Source of the DNA: Actinomycetota bacterium
GTDB lineage: Bacteria; Actinomycetota; Actinomycetes; Mycobacteriales; Mycobacteriaceae
Direction of reading: 5' to 3'
DNA length: 51,200 nt
Assembly (NCBI GenBank): GCA_030836785.1
Contig: JAUPLT010000230.1
Location: 1 to 51,200 of the forward strand
This document shows, in pieces, positions 17,475 to 25,918 of the stretch; positions within the stretch are counted from its first letter, which is position 1, and every line of letters begins with the position of its first letter. Below the pieces are notes generated by a model that was not told the DNA's origin, did not search any database, and saw only the letters and a list, made by a program, of their open reading frames with translations. The position numbers and the translations under genes are program-made.

Positions 17475-18149
17475 TCAGGCGGCCAGCACTGCGTCGAGCG
17501 CGGAGTAGAACATCCCCAGCCCGTCATCGGACGGTCCGGTCAGCGGCTCGGTCGCGTGCTCCGGATGCGGCATCAGACCGACAATCCGGCCGCTGGCGGA
17601 GCTGATACCCGCGATGTTGCGCATCGACCCGTTGGGATTATCGGCGTAGCGGAACACCACCCGGCCTTCGCCCTCAAGCTCGTCGAGAACGGATTCACTT
17701 GCGACGTAACGTCCTTCGCCCGACTTCAACGGAACCAGCAGTTCGGCCCCCCACTCGTAGCGGGAGGTCCACGCGGTCGTGACGGAGTCCACCGTCAGCC
17801 AGACATCACGGCAGATGAAGTGCAGTCCCGCGTTGCGGGCGAGCGCGCCGGGCAGCAGACCGGCCTCACAGAGGATCTGAAATCCGTTGCAGATGCCGAG
17901 CACCGGCATGCCACGACCGGCGGCCGCGATCACCTCGGTCATCACCGGCGCGAACTTGGCAATCGCGCCGCAACGCAGGTAGTCGCCGTAGGAGAAACCG
18001 CCGGGCACCACGACGGCGTCGACACCCTTCAGATCGGTGTCGGCATGCCACAGGTCGACCGACTCGGCCCCCGCCAACCGGACGGCGCGGGCGGCGTCGA
18101 CGTCGTCGAGGGTCCCGGGGAAGGTGATCACCCCCACGCGGGCATTCAT
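17475..18149 (-). CDS. purQ: Phosphoribosylformylglycinamidine synthase, glutaminase subunit PurQ
   Basis: Class I glutamine amidotransferase subunit of FGAM synthase. The product (224 aa) starts [20 protein letters not shown] and shows the nucleophile cysteine in VLGICNGFQ and the His-Glu pair in [11 protein letters not shown] second in-frame ATG at 18185, overlapping the purS stop as ATGA, would add the 12 residues [12 protein letters not shown]. This extra start comes from a 36-bp-period duplication of the purS/purQ junction. ATG 18149 is preferred because it aligns with PurQ proteins. Operon: purS-purQ-pepC-purL. Confidence 0.96.
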   Translation of the reverse strand: MNARVGVITFPGTLDDVDAARAVRLAGAESVDLWHADTDLKGVDAVVVPGGFSYGDYLRCGAIAKFAPVMTEVIAAAGRGMPVLGICNGFQILCEAGLLPGALARNAGLHFICRDVWLTVDSVTTAWTSRYEWGAELLVPLKSGEGRYVASESVLDELEGEGRVVFRYADNPNGSMRNIAGISSASGRIVGLMPHPEHATEPLTGPSDDGLGMFYSALDAVLAA

Positions 18150-18198
18150 GCGCGATCCGCCTCCGGCTTCTCGCTGGGCATTCATGCGCGATCCGCCT
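18140..18198. repeat. 23-bp direct repeat duplicating the purS-purQ junction
   Basis: A 23-bp sequence (GGGCATTCATGCGCGATCCG plus CCT on the plus strand) occurs at 18140-18162 and at 18176-18198, 36 bp apart. Each copy contains a minus-strand TGA/ATG overlap, so PurQ has two in-frame starts. Confidence 0.85.
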
Positions 18199-18430
18199 GC
18201 TCCCGGGTGATCGACCAGTCCTCGATCACGGTGTTGGCCAGCAACGACTCGGCGATCTCGGCGAGTTGTTCATCGGTGACGCTGTCGTCCACCTCGAGTT
18301 CGAACCGCTTGCCCTGCCGGACGTCCGAGACACCCTGGTACCCCAGGCGCCCCAGCGCGCCGACGATGGCCTGGCCCTGCGGGTCGAGAATCTCGGCTTT
18401 GGGCAGGACGTTGACATAGACCCGGGCCAC
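18182..18430 (-). CDS. purS: Phosphoribosylformylglycinamidine synthase subunit PurS
   Basis: The 82-aa PurS subunit bridges PurL and PurQ in the FGAM synthase complex and aids ammonia channelling. [20 protein letters not shown] is the hallmark N-terminus; the rest ([20 protein letters not shown], then [11 protein letters not shown]) fits the compact alpha/beta dimeric fold. GTG 18430 is preceded by a strong AAGGAG 4 nt upstream on the minus strand, unlike the many leaderless genes here. It is the first gene of the FGAM synthase operon. Confidence 0.95.
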   Translation of the reverse strand: MARVYVNVLPKAEILDPQGQAIVGALGRLGYQGVSDVRQGKRFELEVDDSVTDEQLAEIAESLLANTVIEDWSITREQADRA

Positions 18431-18443
18431 TCGGCTCCTTAGG

Positions 18444-18456
18444 TGTGAGATTCACA
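18444..18456. promoter_or_regulatory. Small palindrome TGTGA-GAT-TCACA before purS
   Basis: TGTGA (18444-18448) and TCACA (18452-18456) form an inverted repeat just upstream of the purS ribosome-binding site. The 3-nt spacer is too short for a CRP site (6 nt). It could be an operator or chance; no regulator is identified. Confidence 0.25.
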
Positions 18457-18500
18457 AGATGCGGTTACGACGGATGCTGGGTGATGATCCTACCGGCGGG

Positions 18501-19157
18501 TCAGGGGCAGGAGTCGATGTAGGCGGTGCACAACGGCGCACCCAGTGCGTCGAACACCGGCGCGGGATCCACCGTCGGATAGGGGGTCTGCGGCGGGGCT
18601 GTCGACCACAGCGCCAGTTCGACGACGGTGCTGCTGACCGGATCGGCCATCAGGTACTGATGCAGGATCACCGGTCCGCTGATCACCGCCGCCACCCGTT
18701 CGGGGCCGTCGAAGGTCAGCGACGGCGACGCCCCCGGGTTGGTCTGCTGACACGCCCGCAGGGCCGACACCGCGGCGGCCATCGTGTCCCTGGCCAACTG
18801 ACCGGCCCACCAGGTCTCGCCCGGCCAGTGCACGATCTGGACGTGCAACTGCCACTGCCCGTCCGGGGCTGTCACCACCGACCGCTCCGCAACCGCGAAA
18901 GCACGCGGGTCCTCACTCAGCGGCGGAGTGGCGCACAGTTCCTCGAACCGGAATCTCGGCGAGCGGGTGCTCACCGCCAGACCCGCGAGCTGCGGCCAGT
19001 GGTAACGGGCGTCCATCGGAATGGCCGCCGGCGATATCCATGCGGAGTCCGGAATCCGGTTGCAGGCCGGCGGACAGGTGCTGGCCGGCTCGGCCACGGC
19101 CGGCGGCGCGAATCCCACACCCGCGACCGCCAGTGCCGCTGCGAGGGCCATCCGCAT
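18501..19157 (-). CDS. Secreted protein of unknown function
   Basis: A 218-aa product with a clear Sec signal peptide (MRMALAAALAVAGVGFAPPAV, AVA|EPA cleavage around residue 22). The mature part has six cysteines (CPPAC, one in ELCATPP, one in RACQQT, CTAYIDSC), enough for three disulfides, and no recognised catalytic motif. I do not recognise the family. ATG 19157 has AGGAGG 5-6 nt upstream. It ends 70 nt before purS on the same strand and is divergent from an MBL-fold gene. Confidence 0.75.
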   Translation of the reverse strand: MRMALAAALAVAGVGFAPPAVAEPASTCPPACNRIPDSAWISPAAIPMDARYHWPQLAGLAVSTRSPRFRFEELCATPPLSEDPRAFAVAERSVVTAPDGQWQLHVQIVHWPGETWWAGQLARDTMAAAVSALRACQQTNPGASPSLTFDGPERVAAVISGPVILHQYLMADPVSSTVVELALWSTAPPQTPYPTVDPAPVFDALGAPLCTAYIDSCP

Positions 19158-19188
19158 CGCTGCCTCCTATTGGCGCACAATCGTAGTC

Positions 19189-19827
19189 ATGGAGTTAACC
19201 CATTTCGGCCATTCCTGCCTGCTCGCCGACTTTGGTGTCGCGCGGCTTCTGTTCGACCCGGGCACTTTCTCGCACGGATTCGAGGGCATCACCGGACTGA
19301 CCGCGATCCTGATCACTCATCAGCACCCCGACCACGCCGACCCGCAGCGCCTTCCGGCGTTGGTGGAGGCCAACCCGCAGGCGGCGCTGTACGCCGACCC
19401 GCAGACCGCAGCCGCGCTCGGTGGCGACTGGCAGGCGGTGCACGCCGGCGATCGGATTGCCCTGGGAGAATTGACGATTCGCGGTGTCGGAGGCCGCCAC
19501 GCGGTCATCCATCCGGAGATACCGGTCATCGACAACACCTCGTATCTGATCGGTGACGACGAACATCCGGCCCGGTTGATGCATCCCGGCGACGCCCTGT
19601 TCGTACCGGACGAAGAGGTGGACGTGCTGGCCACCCCGGCCGCCGCGCCGTGGATGAAGATCGCCGAGGCGGTCGACTATCTGCGGGCGGTGGCCCCGCG
19701 CCACGCGGTGCCCATCCATCAGGGCATCATCGCCCCGGCGGCGCGCGGCATCTTCTACGGCCGACTCGACGAGATGACCGACACCGACTTCCGGGTTCTC
19801 AACGAAGAGAGCGCCTTCCGCTTCTGA
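19189..19827 (+). CDS. MBL-fold metal-dependent hydrolase (Rv0786c type)
   Basis: A 212-aa metallo-beta-lactamase-fold protein. The metal motif is ILITHQHPDHAD (H44, H46, D48, H49), followed by GGRHAVIHPEIP and MHPGDALFVP, giving the remaining histidines, and a late HAVPIHQG. It resembles the UlaG/UPF0173-like branch rather than lactamases; the substrate is unknown. The frame is open further upstream (to 19021) inside the divergent gene, but ATG 19189 begins at the conserved MELTHFGHSC. No signal peptide. It is followed 36 nt later by an SDR gene. Confidence 0.85.
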   Translation: MELTHFGHSCLLADFGVARLLFDPGTFSHGFEGITGLTAILITHQHPDHADPQRLPALVEANPQAALYADPQTAAALGGDWQAVHAGDRIALGELTIRGVGGRHAVIHPEIPVIDNTSYLIGDDEHPARLMHPGDALFVPDEEVDVLATPAAAPWMKIAEAVDYLRAVAPRHAVPIHQGIIAPAARGIFYGRLDEMTDTDFRVLNEESAFRF

Positions 19828-19863
19828 GCGATCCTCCGCTTCTGAGAGATTAGGGAGACAACC

Positions 19864-20658
19864 GTGAACTCGGCTCATCTGGACCGACTGTTCGGGCTGC
19901 ACGGCAAGACCGCTCTGGTGACCGGCGGGACCAGAGGTATCGGGATGATGATCGCCCGGGGACTGCTGCAGGCCGGGGCCTCGGTGGTGATCAGTTCCCG
20001 CAAGGCCGACGCCGTCGATGCCGCGGTGACGGCACTGGCGGAGTTCGGGCCGGTGCGGGGCGTCGCGGCGGATCTGTCCCGCCGATCGGAATGCGCCCGC
20101 CTGGCCGCCGACGTCCTGGCCCACTCCGGGACACTGGACATCCTGGTCAACAACGCCGGCGCCACCTGGGGCGAGCCGCTGGAGACCTTCCCCGCCGAGG
20201 CGTGGGACCGGTTACTGGACCTGAACCTGAAGTCGCCGTTCTGGATGGTGCAGGAACTGCTGCCGGGGTTGCGCCGGGCCGGCACGGCCGACGACCCGGC
20301 GAGGGTCATCAACATCGGCAGCATCGACGGTATCCACGTCAGCCCGATGCCGACCTACGCCTACTCCGCCAGCAAGGCCGCCGTTCACCAACTGACCAGA
20401 GTGCTCGCCAAAGAACTCGGGCCGCAACACATCACCGTGAATGCGGTGGCTCCCGGCCCGTTTCCGTCCAAGATGATGGCCGCCACCCTGGACGCCTTCG
20501 GGGAGGCGATCGCCGCCTCCGCGCCGCTGCGACGCATCGGCCGCGACGACGATATGGCCGGGGTGGCGATCTACCTCGCCAGCCGGGCCGGCGCCTATGT
20601 CAACGGGGCGATCATCCCGGTGGACGGTGGTATCGCCACCACCGCGGGCGGCGGCTAG
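19864..20658 (+). CDS. Short-chain dehydrogenase/reductase
   Basis: A classical 264-aa SDR. It has the cofactor motif TGGTRGIG at about residues 20-27, NNAG in ILVNNAGATWGE, catalytic Ser in INIGSIDG and Tyr-x-x-x-Lys in YAYSASKAAV. SSRKADAV after the second beta strand suggests NADP(H) preference (basic residues rather than Asp). The C-terminus IIPVDGGIATT is typical of the FabG-like subfamily. GTG 19864 has GGGAG 7 nt upstream. It probably forms a two-gene unit with the preceding MBL hydrolase; the substrate is unknown. It is convergent with ptrB. Confidence 0.88.
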   Translation: MNSAHLDRLFGLHGKTALVTGGTRGIGMMIARGLLQAGASVVISSRKADAVDAAVTALAEFGPVRGVAADLSRRSECARLAADVLAHSGTLDILVNNAGATWGEPLETFPAEAWDRLLDLNLKSPFWMVQELLPGLRRAGTADDPARVINIGSIDGIHVSPMPTYAYSASKAAVHQLTRVLAKELGPQHITVNAVAPGPFPSKMMAATLDAFGEAIAASAPLRRIGRDDDMAGVAIYLASRAGAYVNGAIIPVDGGIATTAGGG

Positions 20659-20668
20659 GCCGATCCGC

Positions 20669-22780
20669 TCAGTCGCCGTCGACCCGGCCGCCGAACCGTT
20701 GCGGGTCGGCGGTCGCCAGCAGCCAGGCGTACTGGAACGCCGCCTCCCGCCACCGCTCGTAGCGGCCGCTGATCCCGCCGTGCCCGGCAGCCATCTGGGT
20801 GCGGAGCAGTACCGGACGCCCGTCGGTCTTGATATGCCGCAGCGCGGCAACCCATTTGGCGGGTTCGACGTAGAACACCCGGGTGTCATTGAGTGACGTC
20901 ATCGCCAGGATCGCCGGATACTCCTTGGCCTCGACGTTCTCGTACGGCGAGTAGGACTTCATGTAGAAGTAGACGTCCGGGTCCTCCAGTGGATTGCCCC
21001 ACTCATCCCATTCGGTCACGGTCAGCGGCAGCGACGGGTCCAGAATGGTGGTCAACGGGTCGACGAACGGCACCGCAGCGAGAATCCCGGCGAACAGATC
21101 TGGAGCCATGTTCGCCACCGCGCCCATCAGCAACCCGCCCGCGCTGCCGCCCAGCGCCACCAAGTTCCCCGGCCGGGTGAGACCGGTGTCCACGAGATGC
21201 CGGGCAACGGCGATGAAGTCGGTGAAGGTGTTCTTCTTCTCCAGCAGTTTGCCGCGCTCGTACCACTGTCGGCCCATCTCGCCGCCACCCCGGACGTGGG
21301 CGATGGCGAACACCATCCCGCGGTCCAGTAGCGAGAGCCGCGCCACCGAAAACCTCGGGTCTTCGCTCGACTCGTAGGCCCCGTACCCGTAAAGGGTTGT
21401 GGGGGCTGGGAATTCGATTCCGTCACGGTAGATCAGGGAAATCGGGATACGGGTTCCGTCGTCGGCGATGGCCCAATCCCGGCGCTCGACGTACTCATCC
21501 CGGCGGTAATCACCGAGGACGGGCTGCTCCCGGAGCAGAATCCGCTCGCCGCTGTCGAGGTCCAGATCGTAGATCCGCATCGGGGTCAGGAACGATGTCG
21601 CGGCAATCCGCAGCCTGGGAGCGTCGAGGTTCGGGTTGCCCGCCAGCCCGCACGCCATGAGTTCGGAGTCGAAGCCGATCTCAGTGCGCTCACCGTAGCC
21701 ACCGTCGATGGGCCACAGTTCGAGTCGCGGCAGCGCCTCGGTGCGGGAGTGCACGACGAGGTGATGGGCGAAGGCGTCGACACCCTCGAGACGGACGTCA
21801 TCGCGCGGCGGGATCAGCGTCCGCTGCGCGCTGGGATCCTCGACCGGCGCCTCCACCAGGGTGAAGTTCACCGCGCCGTCGTTGTGCAGGATCAGAAAGA
21901 CATCACGGCCGTCGACGACCGCGTGTTCGACCGTGTACTCCACTCCGTCACGGCGGGGAAGCACCGTCACGAAGTCGGCGTCCGGGTCCATCGCGTCGGC
22001 AACCCGAACCTCCGAAGTGACCGCCGACCCGGCGACGATCACGATGTAGGCGTTGCTGCGGGTTCTGCCCACCGCCACCCAGAATCGCTCATCGGGTTCG
22101 TGGAACACCTTCTCGTCGGGCTCACCCGAACCGATGCGGTGCCGCCAGACGGTGTCAGGACGCCAGGCCTCGTCGACGGTGGTGTAGTACACGCAACTGC
22201 CGTCCGCCGACCAGGTGAGTCCGGTCCCAACGCCGGAAATCTGCTCGGGCAGAAGCTCCCCGGTGCGGAGATCCTTGAACTTCAGCGTGTACCGCTCGTC
22301 GCCGACCACATCGACCGAGTAGGCCAGCATGTGGCCGTCGACGCTGACGCTGGTGGCTCCGAGGGCGAAGAAGTCGTGGCCGTCGGCTTCGATGTTCTCG
22401 TCGAGCAGCACCTGCTCACCGGGAACCTCGGTGTTCTCGGCGAACTCCGGCGGACTCCAGTCGTCATCGCCGGCGACCGGGCACCGGCAGTGCACCCCGT
22501 ACTGCTGTCCCTCGAAACTGCGCCCGTAGTACCACCACGGTCCCCGGCGCATGGGTACCGAGAGGTCGGTCTCCTTGGTCCGGGACTTGATCTCGTCGAA
22601 GATCCGCTGACGCAACGGCTCCTGATCAGCGGTCTGTGCCTCGACATGCGCGTTCTCCGCCTCCAGGTGGGCGATCACCTCCGGGTCGGACTTGTCCCGC
22701 ATCCACTCGTAGGGGTCGACGAACACGTCGTCGTGGTGCAGGCGCGTGGTGGCGCCGCGTTTGGGAACAGGTGGTTTCAC
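20669..22780 (-). CDS. ptrB: Oligopeptidase B (prolyl oligopeptidase family S9A)
   Basis: A 703-aa serine peptidase cleaving after basic residues in short peptides. The N-terminal half is the seven-bladed propeller that restricts access to small substrates; the C-terminal hydrolase has the nucleophile S546 in LGGSAGG, D632 in SLNDTRV and H667 in AAGHGG. Upstream of these are TLYGYGAY and [18 protein letters not shown], typical of oligopeptidase B. In M. tuberculosis H37Rv this gene is split into ptrBa/ptrBb; here it is one uninterrupted frame. ATG 22780 overlaps the purC stop by 4 bp, so it is translated with purC. Confidence 0.95.
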   Translation of the reverse strand: MKPPVPKRGATTRLHHDDVFVDPYEWMRDKSDPEVIAHLEAENAHVEAQTADQEPLRQRIFDEIKSRTKETDLSVPMRRGPWWYYGRSFEGQQYGVHCRCPVAGDDDWSPPEFAENTEVPGEQVLLDENIEADGHDFFALGATSVSVDGHMLAYSVDVVGDERYTLKFKDLRTGELLPEQISGVGTGLTWSADGSCVYYTTVDEAWRPDTVWRHRIGSGEPDEKVFHEPDERFWVAVGRTRSNAYIVIVAGSAVTSEVRVADAMDPDADFVTVLPRRDGVEYTVEHAVVDGRDVFLILHNDGAVNFTLVEAPVEDPSAQRTLIPPRDDVRLEGVDAFAHHLVVHSRTEALPRLELWPIDGGYGERTEIGFDSELMACGLAGNPNLDAPRLRIAATSFLTPMRIYDLDLDSGERILLREQPVLGDYRRDEYVERRDWAIADDGTRIPISLIYRDGIEFPAPTTLYGYGAYESSEDPRFSVARLSLLDRGMVFAIAHVRGGGEMGRQWYERGKLLEKKNTFTDFIAVARHLVDTGLTRPGNLVALGGSAGGLLMGAVANMAPDLFAGILAAVPFVDPLTTILDPSLPLTVTEWDEWGNPLEDPDVYFYMKSYSPYENVEAKEYPAILAMTSLNDTRVFYVEPAKWVAALRHIKTDGRPVLLRTQMAAGHGGISGRYERWREAAFQYAWLLATADPQRFGGRVDGD

Positions 22781-23670
22781 GCGTGCGGTCCGATCCAGTC
22801 GTCGAATCTCAGTCCTGAAATACGTTCGTACGCTTCGATGTAGCGCGCCCGAGTGTCCGTGACGATGTCATCGGGCAGCGGTGGCGGCGGCGTGGATCCG
22901 TGTCGGTCCCACCCTGATTCCGGTCCGGTCAGCCAGTTGCGGACGAACTGCTTGTCGAAACTGGGCTGTACGACGCCCTCGCGGTAGGTATCGGCCGGCC
23001 AGTAACGCGAGGAGTCCGGAGTGAAAACCTCGTCGGCGAGTACCAGTTCACCGTCCGGACCGGTACCGAACTCGAACTTGGTGTCGGCGATGATCACGCC
23101 CCGCTCAAGAGCATGCTCGGCGGCCGCGCGGTAGGTGCGCACCGTGAGGTCCCGTAACTGTTCGGCCCGGAGTTGACCGACCATCTCGACCACCCGATCG
23201 AAGGAGATGTTCTCGTCGTGTTCGCCGAGTTCGGCCTTGGTGGCCGGGGTGAACAACGGGTGGTCGAAGCGACTCGCCTCGACCAGTCCGGGCGGCAGTG
23301 CAATGCCGCACACCGCGCCGGTGCGCTGATAGTCCAGCAGCCCCGACCCGGTGAGGAATCCGCGGGCGACACACTCCACCGGCACCATGTCGAGGCGGCG
23401 CACCACCAGCGCCCGGCCCAGCACCTCGGCGGGGATCCGCGGGTCATCCGGCGGGCCGGCGAGATGGTTGGGGGTGTCAAGCAGCCCGAAGTAGAAGACG
23501 CTCATCGCGGTGAGGATCCGGCCCTTGTCCGGAATGGGGGTATCCAGAATGTGGTCGAAAGCCGAGATCCGGTCGGTGGCGACGAACAGCAGGTGGTCGT
23601 CGTCGACACGGTAGAGCTCACGCACCTTGCCGCTGGCCAGGTGACGGTAGTCGGTCAGGGCAGGACGCAC
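22777..23670 (-). CDS. purC: Phosphoribosylaminoimidazole-succinocarboxamide synthase
   Basis: PurC (SAICAR synthetase) joins aspartate to CAIR with ATP. The 297-aa product has [20 protein letters not shown] at residues 13-32, the substrate loop [26 protein letters not shown] and the metal/ATP motif IADTKFEFG with [17 protein letters not shown] 23670 lies 6 nt after a TAGTCT -10 box, giving a leaderless mRNA and fixing the start. ptrB follows with a 4-bp overlap. Confidence 0.97.
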   Translation of the reverse strand: MRPALTDYRHLASGKVRELYRVDDDHLLFVATDRISAFDHILDTPIPDKGRILTAMSVFYFGLLDTPNHLAGPPDDPRIPAEVLGRALVVRRLDMVPVECVARGFLTGSGLLDYQRTGAVCGIALPPGLVEASRFDHPLFTPATKAELGEHDENISFDRVVEMVGQLRAEQLRDLTVRTYRAAAEHALERGVIIADTKFEFGTGPDGELVLADEVFTPDSSRYWPADTYREGVVQPSFDKQFVRNWLTGPESGWDRHGSTPPPPLPDDIVTDTRARYIEAYERISGLRFDDWIGPHA

Positions 23671-23676
23671 CGGGTC

Positions 23677-23682
23677 AGACTA
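23677..23682 (-). promoter_or_regulatory. -10 box TAGTCT of purC-ptrB
   Basis: Minus-strand TAGTCT with a 6-nt gap to GTG 23670; leaderless transcription is inferred. Confidence 0.45.
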
Positions 23683-23720
23683 ACGGCCACCCGAACCTCG
23701 GCTGTGCTGGGATCGAACCC

Positions 23721-24344
23721 ATGAAATCGCGTTTCCTGCCCTATGCCACCACCCCGGCCCGGTTGACCGCACAGTTGATCAGCGACGTACTGATCGCCGC
23801 CTGGATCACCGTGTGGGTACTCGTCGGCCTGGCCGTCCACCATGCGATCGCGATTTTCGCTCAGGTCGGCACCCAGGTGCGCAGCGGCGCCACCGGTATC
23901 GCCGACAACCTCAACTCGGCCGGCGACAACGCCGACCGGTTGCCGTTCGTCGGGGATGAGGTGGCCAAGCCACTGCGCGCGGCCAGCGAAGCGGCGTTGG
24001 ATCTCGCCGGGGCGGGGCAGAGCCTCAACAGCACCGCCACCTGGCTCGCCGTCCTACTCGCCATCGCCGTCGCCGCACCGCCGATCCTGGCGGTGGGGAT
24101 GCCGTGGCTGTTCCTGCGGATCCGGTTCTTCCGTCGCAAATGGACCGTGATCGCGCTGGCGCAGACCCCGGCCGGCGAGCAACTGCTGGCGTTGCGCGCG
24201 CTGGCCAACCGGCCGCTGGCCAAGCTGACCGAGGTCAGCGCGGATCCCGTCGGCGCGTGGCGGATGGGCGAACCGATGACGGTGCGGGGCCTGGCCGCCC
24301 TGGAGTTGCGATCGGCCGGCGTCGCCCGGATTCCGGGACACTGA
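23721..24344 (+). CDS. Conserved membrane protein (Rv0779c type)
   Basis: The 207-aa protein has two hydrophobic segments: LISDVLIAAWITVWVLVGLA at about residues 18-37 and LAVLLAIAVAAPPILAVGMP at about 110-129. They flank a polar region likely outside the cytoplasm, with an alternating Asn/Asp helix (IADNLNSAGDNADRLPFVGD). The C-terminal part is basic (RIRFFRRK) and cytosolic. It corresponds to Rv0779c; the function is unknown. Divergent from purC. Its stop overlaps the following small ORF as TGATG. Confidence 0.78.
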   Translation: MKSRFLPYATTPARLTAQLISDVLIAAWITVWVLVGLAVHHAIAIFAQVGTQVRSGATGIADNLNSAGDNADRLPFVGDEVAKPLRAASEAALDLAGAGQSLNSTATWLAVLLAIAVAAPPILAVGMPWLFLRIRFFRRKWTVIALAQTPAGEQLLALRALANRPLAKLTEVSADPVGAWRMGEPMTVRGLAALELRSAGVARIPGH

Positions 24345-24478
24345 TGACCATGGCCGGCATCCTCACCGCACCGAATCGCTTGTCGGCGGCCCAGAAACGC
24401 ACCACGACCACCCTGTATCTGGCGGGTCCGTTCGACGACGGACCGTCGTGGCGCGATGACGTGATCGAGGGCTTTTAG
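24344..24478 (+). pseudogene. 44-aa ORF, probable truncated nucleoside 2-deoxyribosyltransferase-like gene
   Basis: ATG 24344 overlaps the previous stop (TGATG) and the frame ends at TAG 24476-24478, overlapping the purB stop from the other strand. The peptide contains TTTLYLAGPFDDGPSWRDDV. The pattern hydrophobic-LAGP-(few)-SWR-D is typical of the N-terminus of nucleoside 2-deoxyribosyltransferase-like domains (PF15891 type), which normally run on for another 100 or so residues. So this is either a truncated gene whose remainder was lost when purB came to abut it, or a real short coupled gene. In M. tuberculosis cyp126 occupies this spot. Confidence 0.45.
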
Positions 24479-25890
24479 AGAATCGCCCCCGGCGTGTAAC
24501 CGGCCGCGTCCGGATAGGCGCGCATCAGATCCTCCACCGCCGCCAGCACGGCGTCGACCTGCGGACCGGCCGCACCCGTGAAGGACTGCTTATCGGCCAG
24601 CGCCGCATCGAGAGCCGCGCGGTCCAGCGGCAGCCGAGGGTCGGCGGCCAGGCGCTCCAGCAGGTCCGGTTCGGCGCCGCGTTCCCGCATGGCCAGCGCC
24701 ACCGCGACGGCGTGCTCCTTGATCACCTTGTGGGCCGCCTCCCGGCCCATCCCGGCGCGCACCGCCGCGATGAGCACCTTGGTTGTCCCGAGGAAGGGCA
24801 GATAGCGGTCGAGTTCGCGCTGGATCACCGCCGGGTAGGCGCCGAACTCCGCCAGCACCGTCAGGAACGTCTCAATCATGCCGTCGATGGCGAAGAACGC
24901 GTCCGGCAGCGCCACCCGGCGCACCACCGAACAGAAGACGTCGCCCTCATTCCACTGCGCCCCGGCGAGTTCCGCGGTCATCGAGGCGTACCCGCGCAGC
25001 ACCACCTGCAGGCCGTTGACCCGTTCGCAACTGCGGGTGTTCATCTTGTGCGGCATGGCAGAGGAGCCCACCTGCCCCGCCGCGAAGCCCTCGGTGACCA
25101 GTTCGTGCCCTGCCATCAACCGGATCGTGTGGGCCAGCGATGACGGCCCCGCACCGAGTTGAACCAGCGCCGAGAGGACGTCGTGATCCAGCGAGCGCGG
25201 ATACACCTGACCGACGCTGTCCAGCACCGCGGCGAAGCCCAGATGCCCGGCGACCCGGTCCTCCAACTCACCCAGCCGCTCAGCGTCGCCGTCGAACAGG
25301 TCGAGCATGTCCTGGGCGGTTCCCATCGGGCCCTTGATACCGCGCAGCGGGTAGCGCTCGAGCAGGTCGCCGATGCGCCGCACGGCGATCAGCGTCTCCT
25401 GCGCGGCCGAGGCGAACCGCTTACCCAGCGTGGTGGCCTGAGCGGCGACGTTGTGGCTGCGGCCGGCCATCACCAGGTCGCGGTAGTCGACCGCCCTCTC
25501 TGCCAGTCGGGCGGCCACCGCCACCCCGCGGGCGTGCACGAGTTGCAGCGCGGTACGGATCTGCAACTGCTCGACGTTCTCGGTCAGGTCCCGGCTGGTC
25601 ATCCCCTTGTGCACGTGCTCATGGCCGGCCAGCGCGTTGAACTCCTCGATGCGCGCCTTCACATCGTGGCGCAACACCCGCTCACGTGCCGCGATGGACG
25701 CCAGGTCGACCTGCTCGAGCACCCGCTCGTAGTCGTCGAGCACCCCATCGGGAACCTCGACGCCGAGGTCGCGCTGGGCGCGCAACACGGCCAGCCACAG
25801 CCGGCGCTCGGCGACGATCTTGGCCGCCGGAGACCAGATGGCGACCATCTCGGTGCTGGCATACCGGTTGGCCAGGACGTCAGGCATCAT
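24475..25890 (-). CDS. purB: Adenylosuccinate lyase
   Basis: PurB cleaves SAICAR to AICAR and adenylosuccinate to AMP. The 471-aa fumarase/aspartase-superfamily protein shows the catalytic His region NALAGHEHVHKGMTSRDLTE, MAGRSHNVAAQATTLGKRFA and the signature loop GQVGSSAMPHKMNTRSCERV. A longer frame exists upstream, but that sequence belongs to the divergent DUF429 gene. The start is a GTG-ATG-ATG run at 25893-25885; ATG 25890 matches the usual N-terminus (MMPDVLANRYAS). A TAAGCT box lies 8 nt before the GTG, implying a leaderless mRNA. Monocistronic. Confidence 0.96.
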   Translation of the reverse strand: MMPDVLANRYASTEMVAIWSPAAKIVAERRLWLAVLRAQRDLGVEVPDGVLDDYERVLEQVDLASIAARERVLRHDVKARIEEFNALAGHEHVHKGMTSRDLTENVEQLQIRTALQLVHARGVAVAARLAERAVDYRDLVMAGRSHNVAAQATTLGKRFASAAQETLIAVRRIGDLLERYPLRGIKGPMGTAQDMLDLFDGDAERLGELEDRVAGHLGFAAVLDSVGQVYPRSLDHDVLSALVQLGAGPSSLAHTIRLMAGHELVTEGFAAGQVGSSAMPHKMNTRSCERVNGLQVVLRGYASMTAELAGAQWNEGDVFCSVVRRVALPDAFFAIDGMIETFLTVLAEFGAYPAVIQRELDRYLPFLGTTKVLIAAVRAGMGREAAHKVIKEHAVAVALAMRERGAEPDLLERLAADPRLPLDRAALDAALADKQSFTGAAGPQVDAVLAAVEDLMRAYPDAAGYTPGAIL

Positions 25891-25901
25891 CACGGGCCAA
25901 C

Positions 25902-25907
25902 AGCTTA
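25902..25907 (-). promoter_or_regulatory. -10 box TAAGCT of purB
   Basis: Minus-strand TAAGCT, 8 nt before GTG 25893. It overlaps by 2 bp the -10 box of the divergent DUF429 gene. Confidence 0.45.
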
Positions 25908-25911
25908 CGGT
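25906..25911 (+). promoter_or_regulatory. -10 box TACGGT of the DUF429 gene
   Basis: TACGGT lies 7 nt before GTG 25919, deciding the start of the downstream gene and implying leaderless transcription. Confidence 0.5.
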
Positions 25912-25918
25912 TCGGGGC

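Noticed and set aside
19021..19188. 56-residue N-terminal extension of the MBL hydrolase
   Set aside because: It runs antisense through the divergent secreted-protein gene; the conserved protein begins at ATG 19189.
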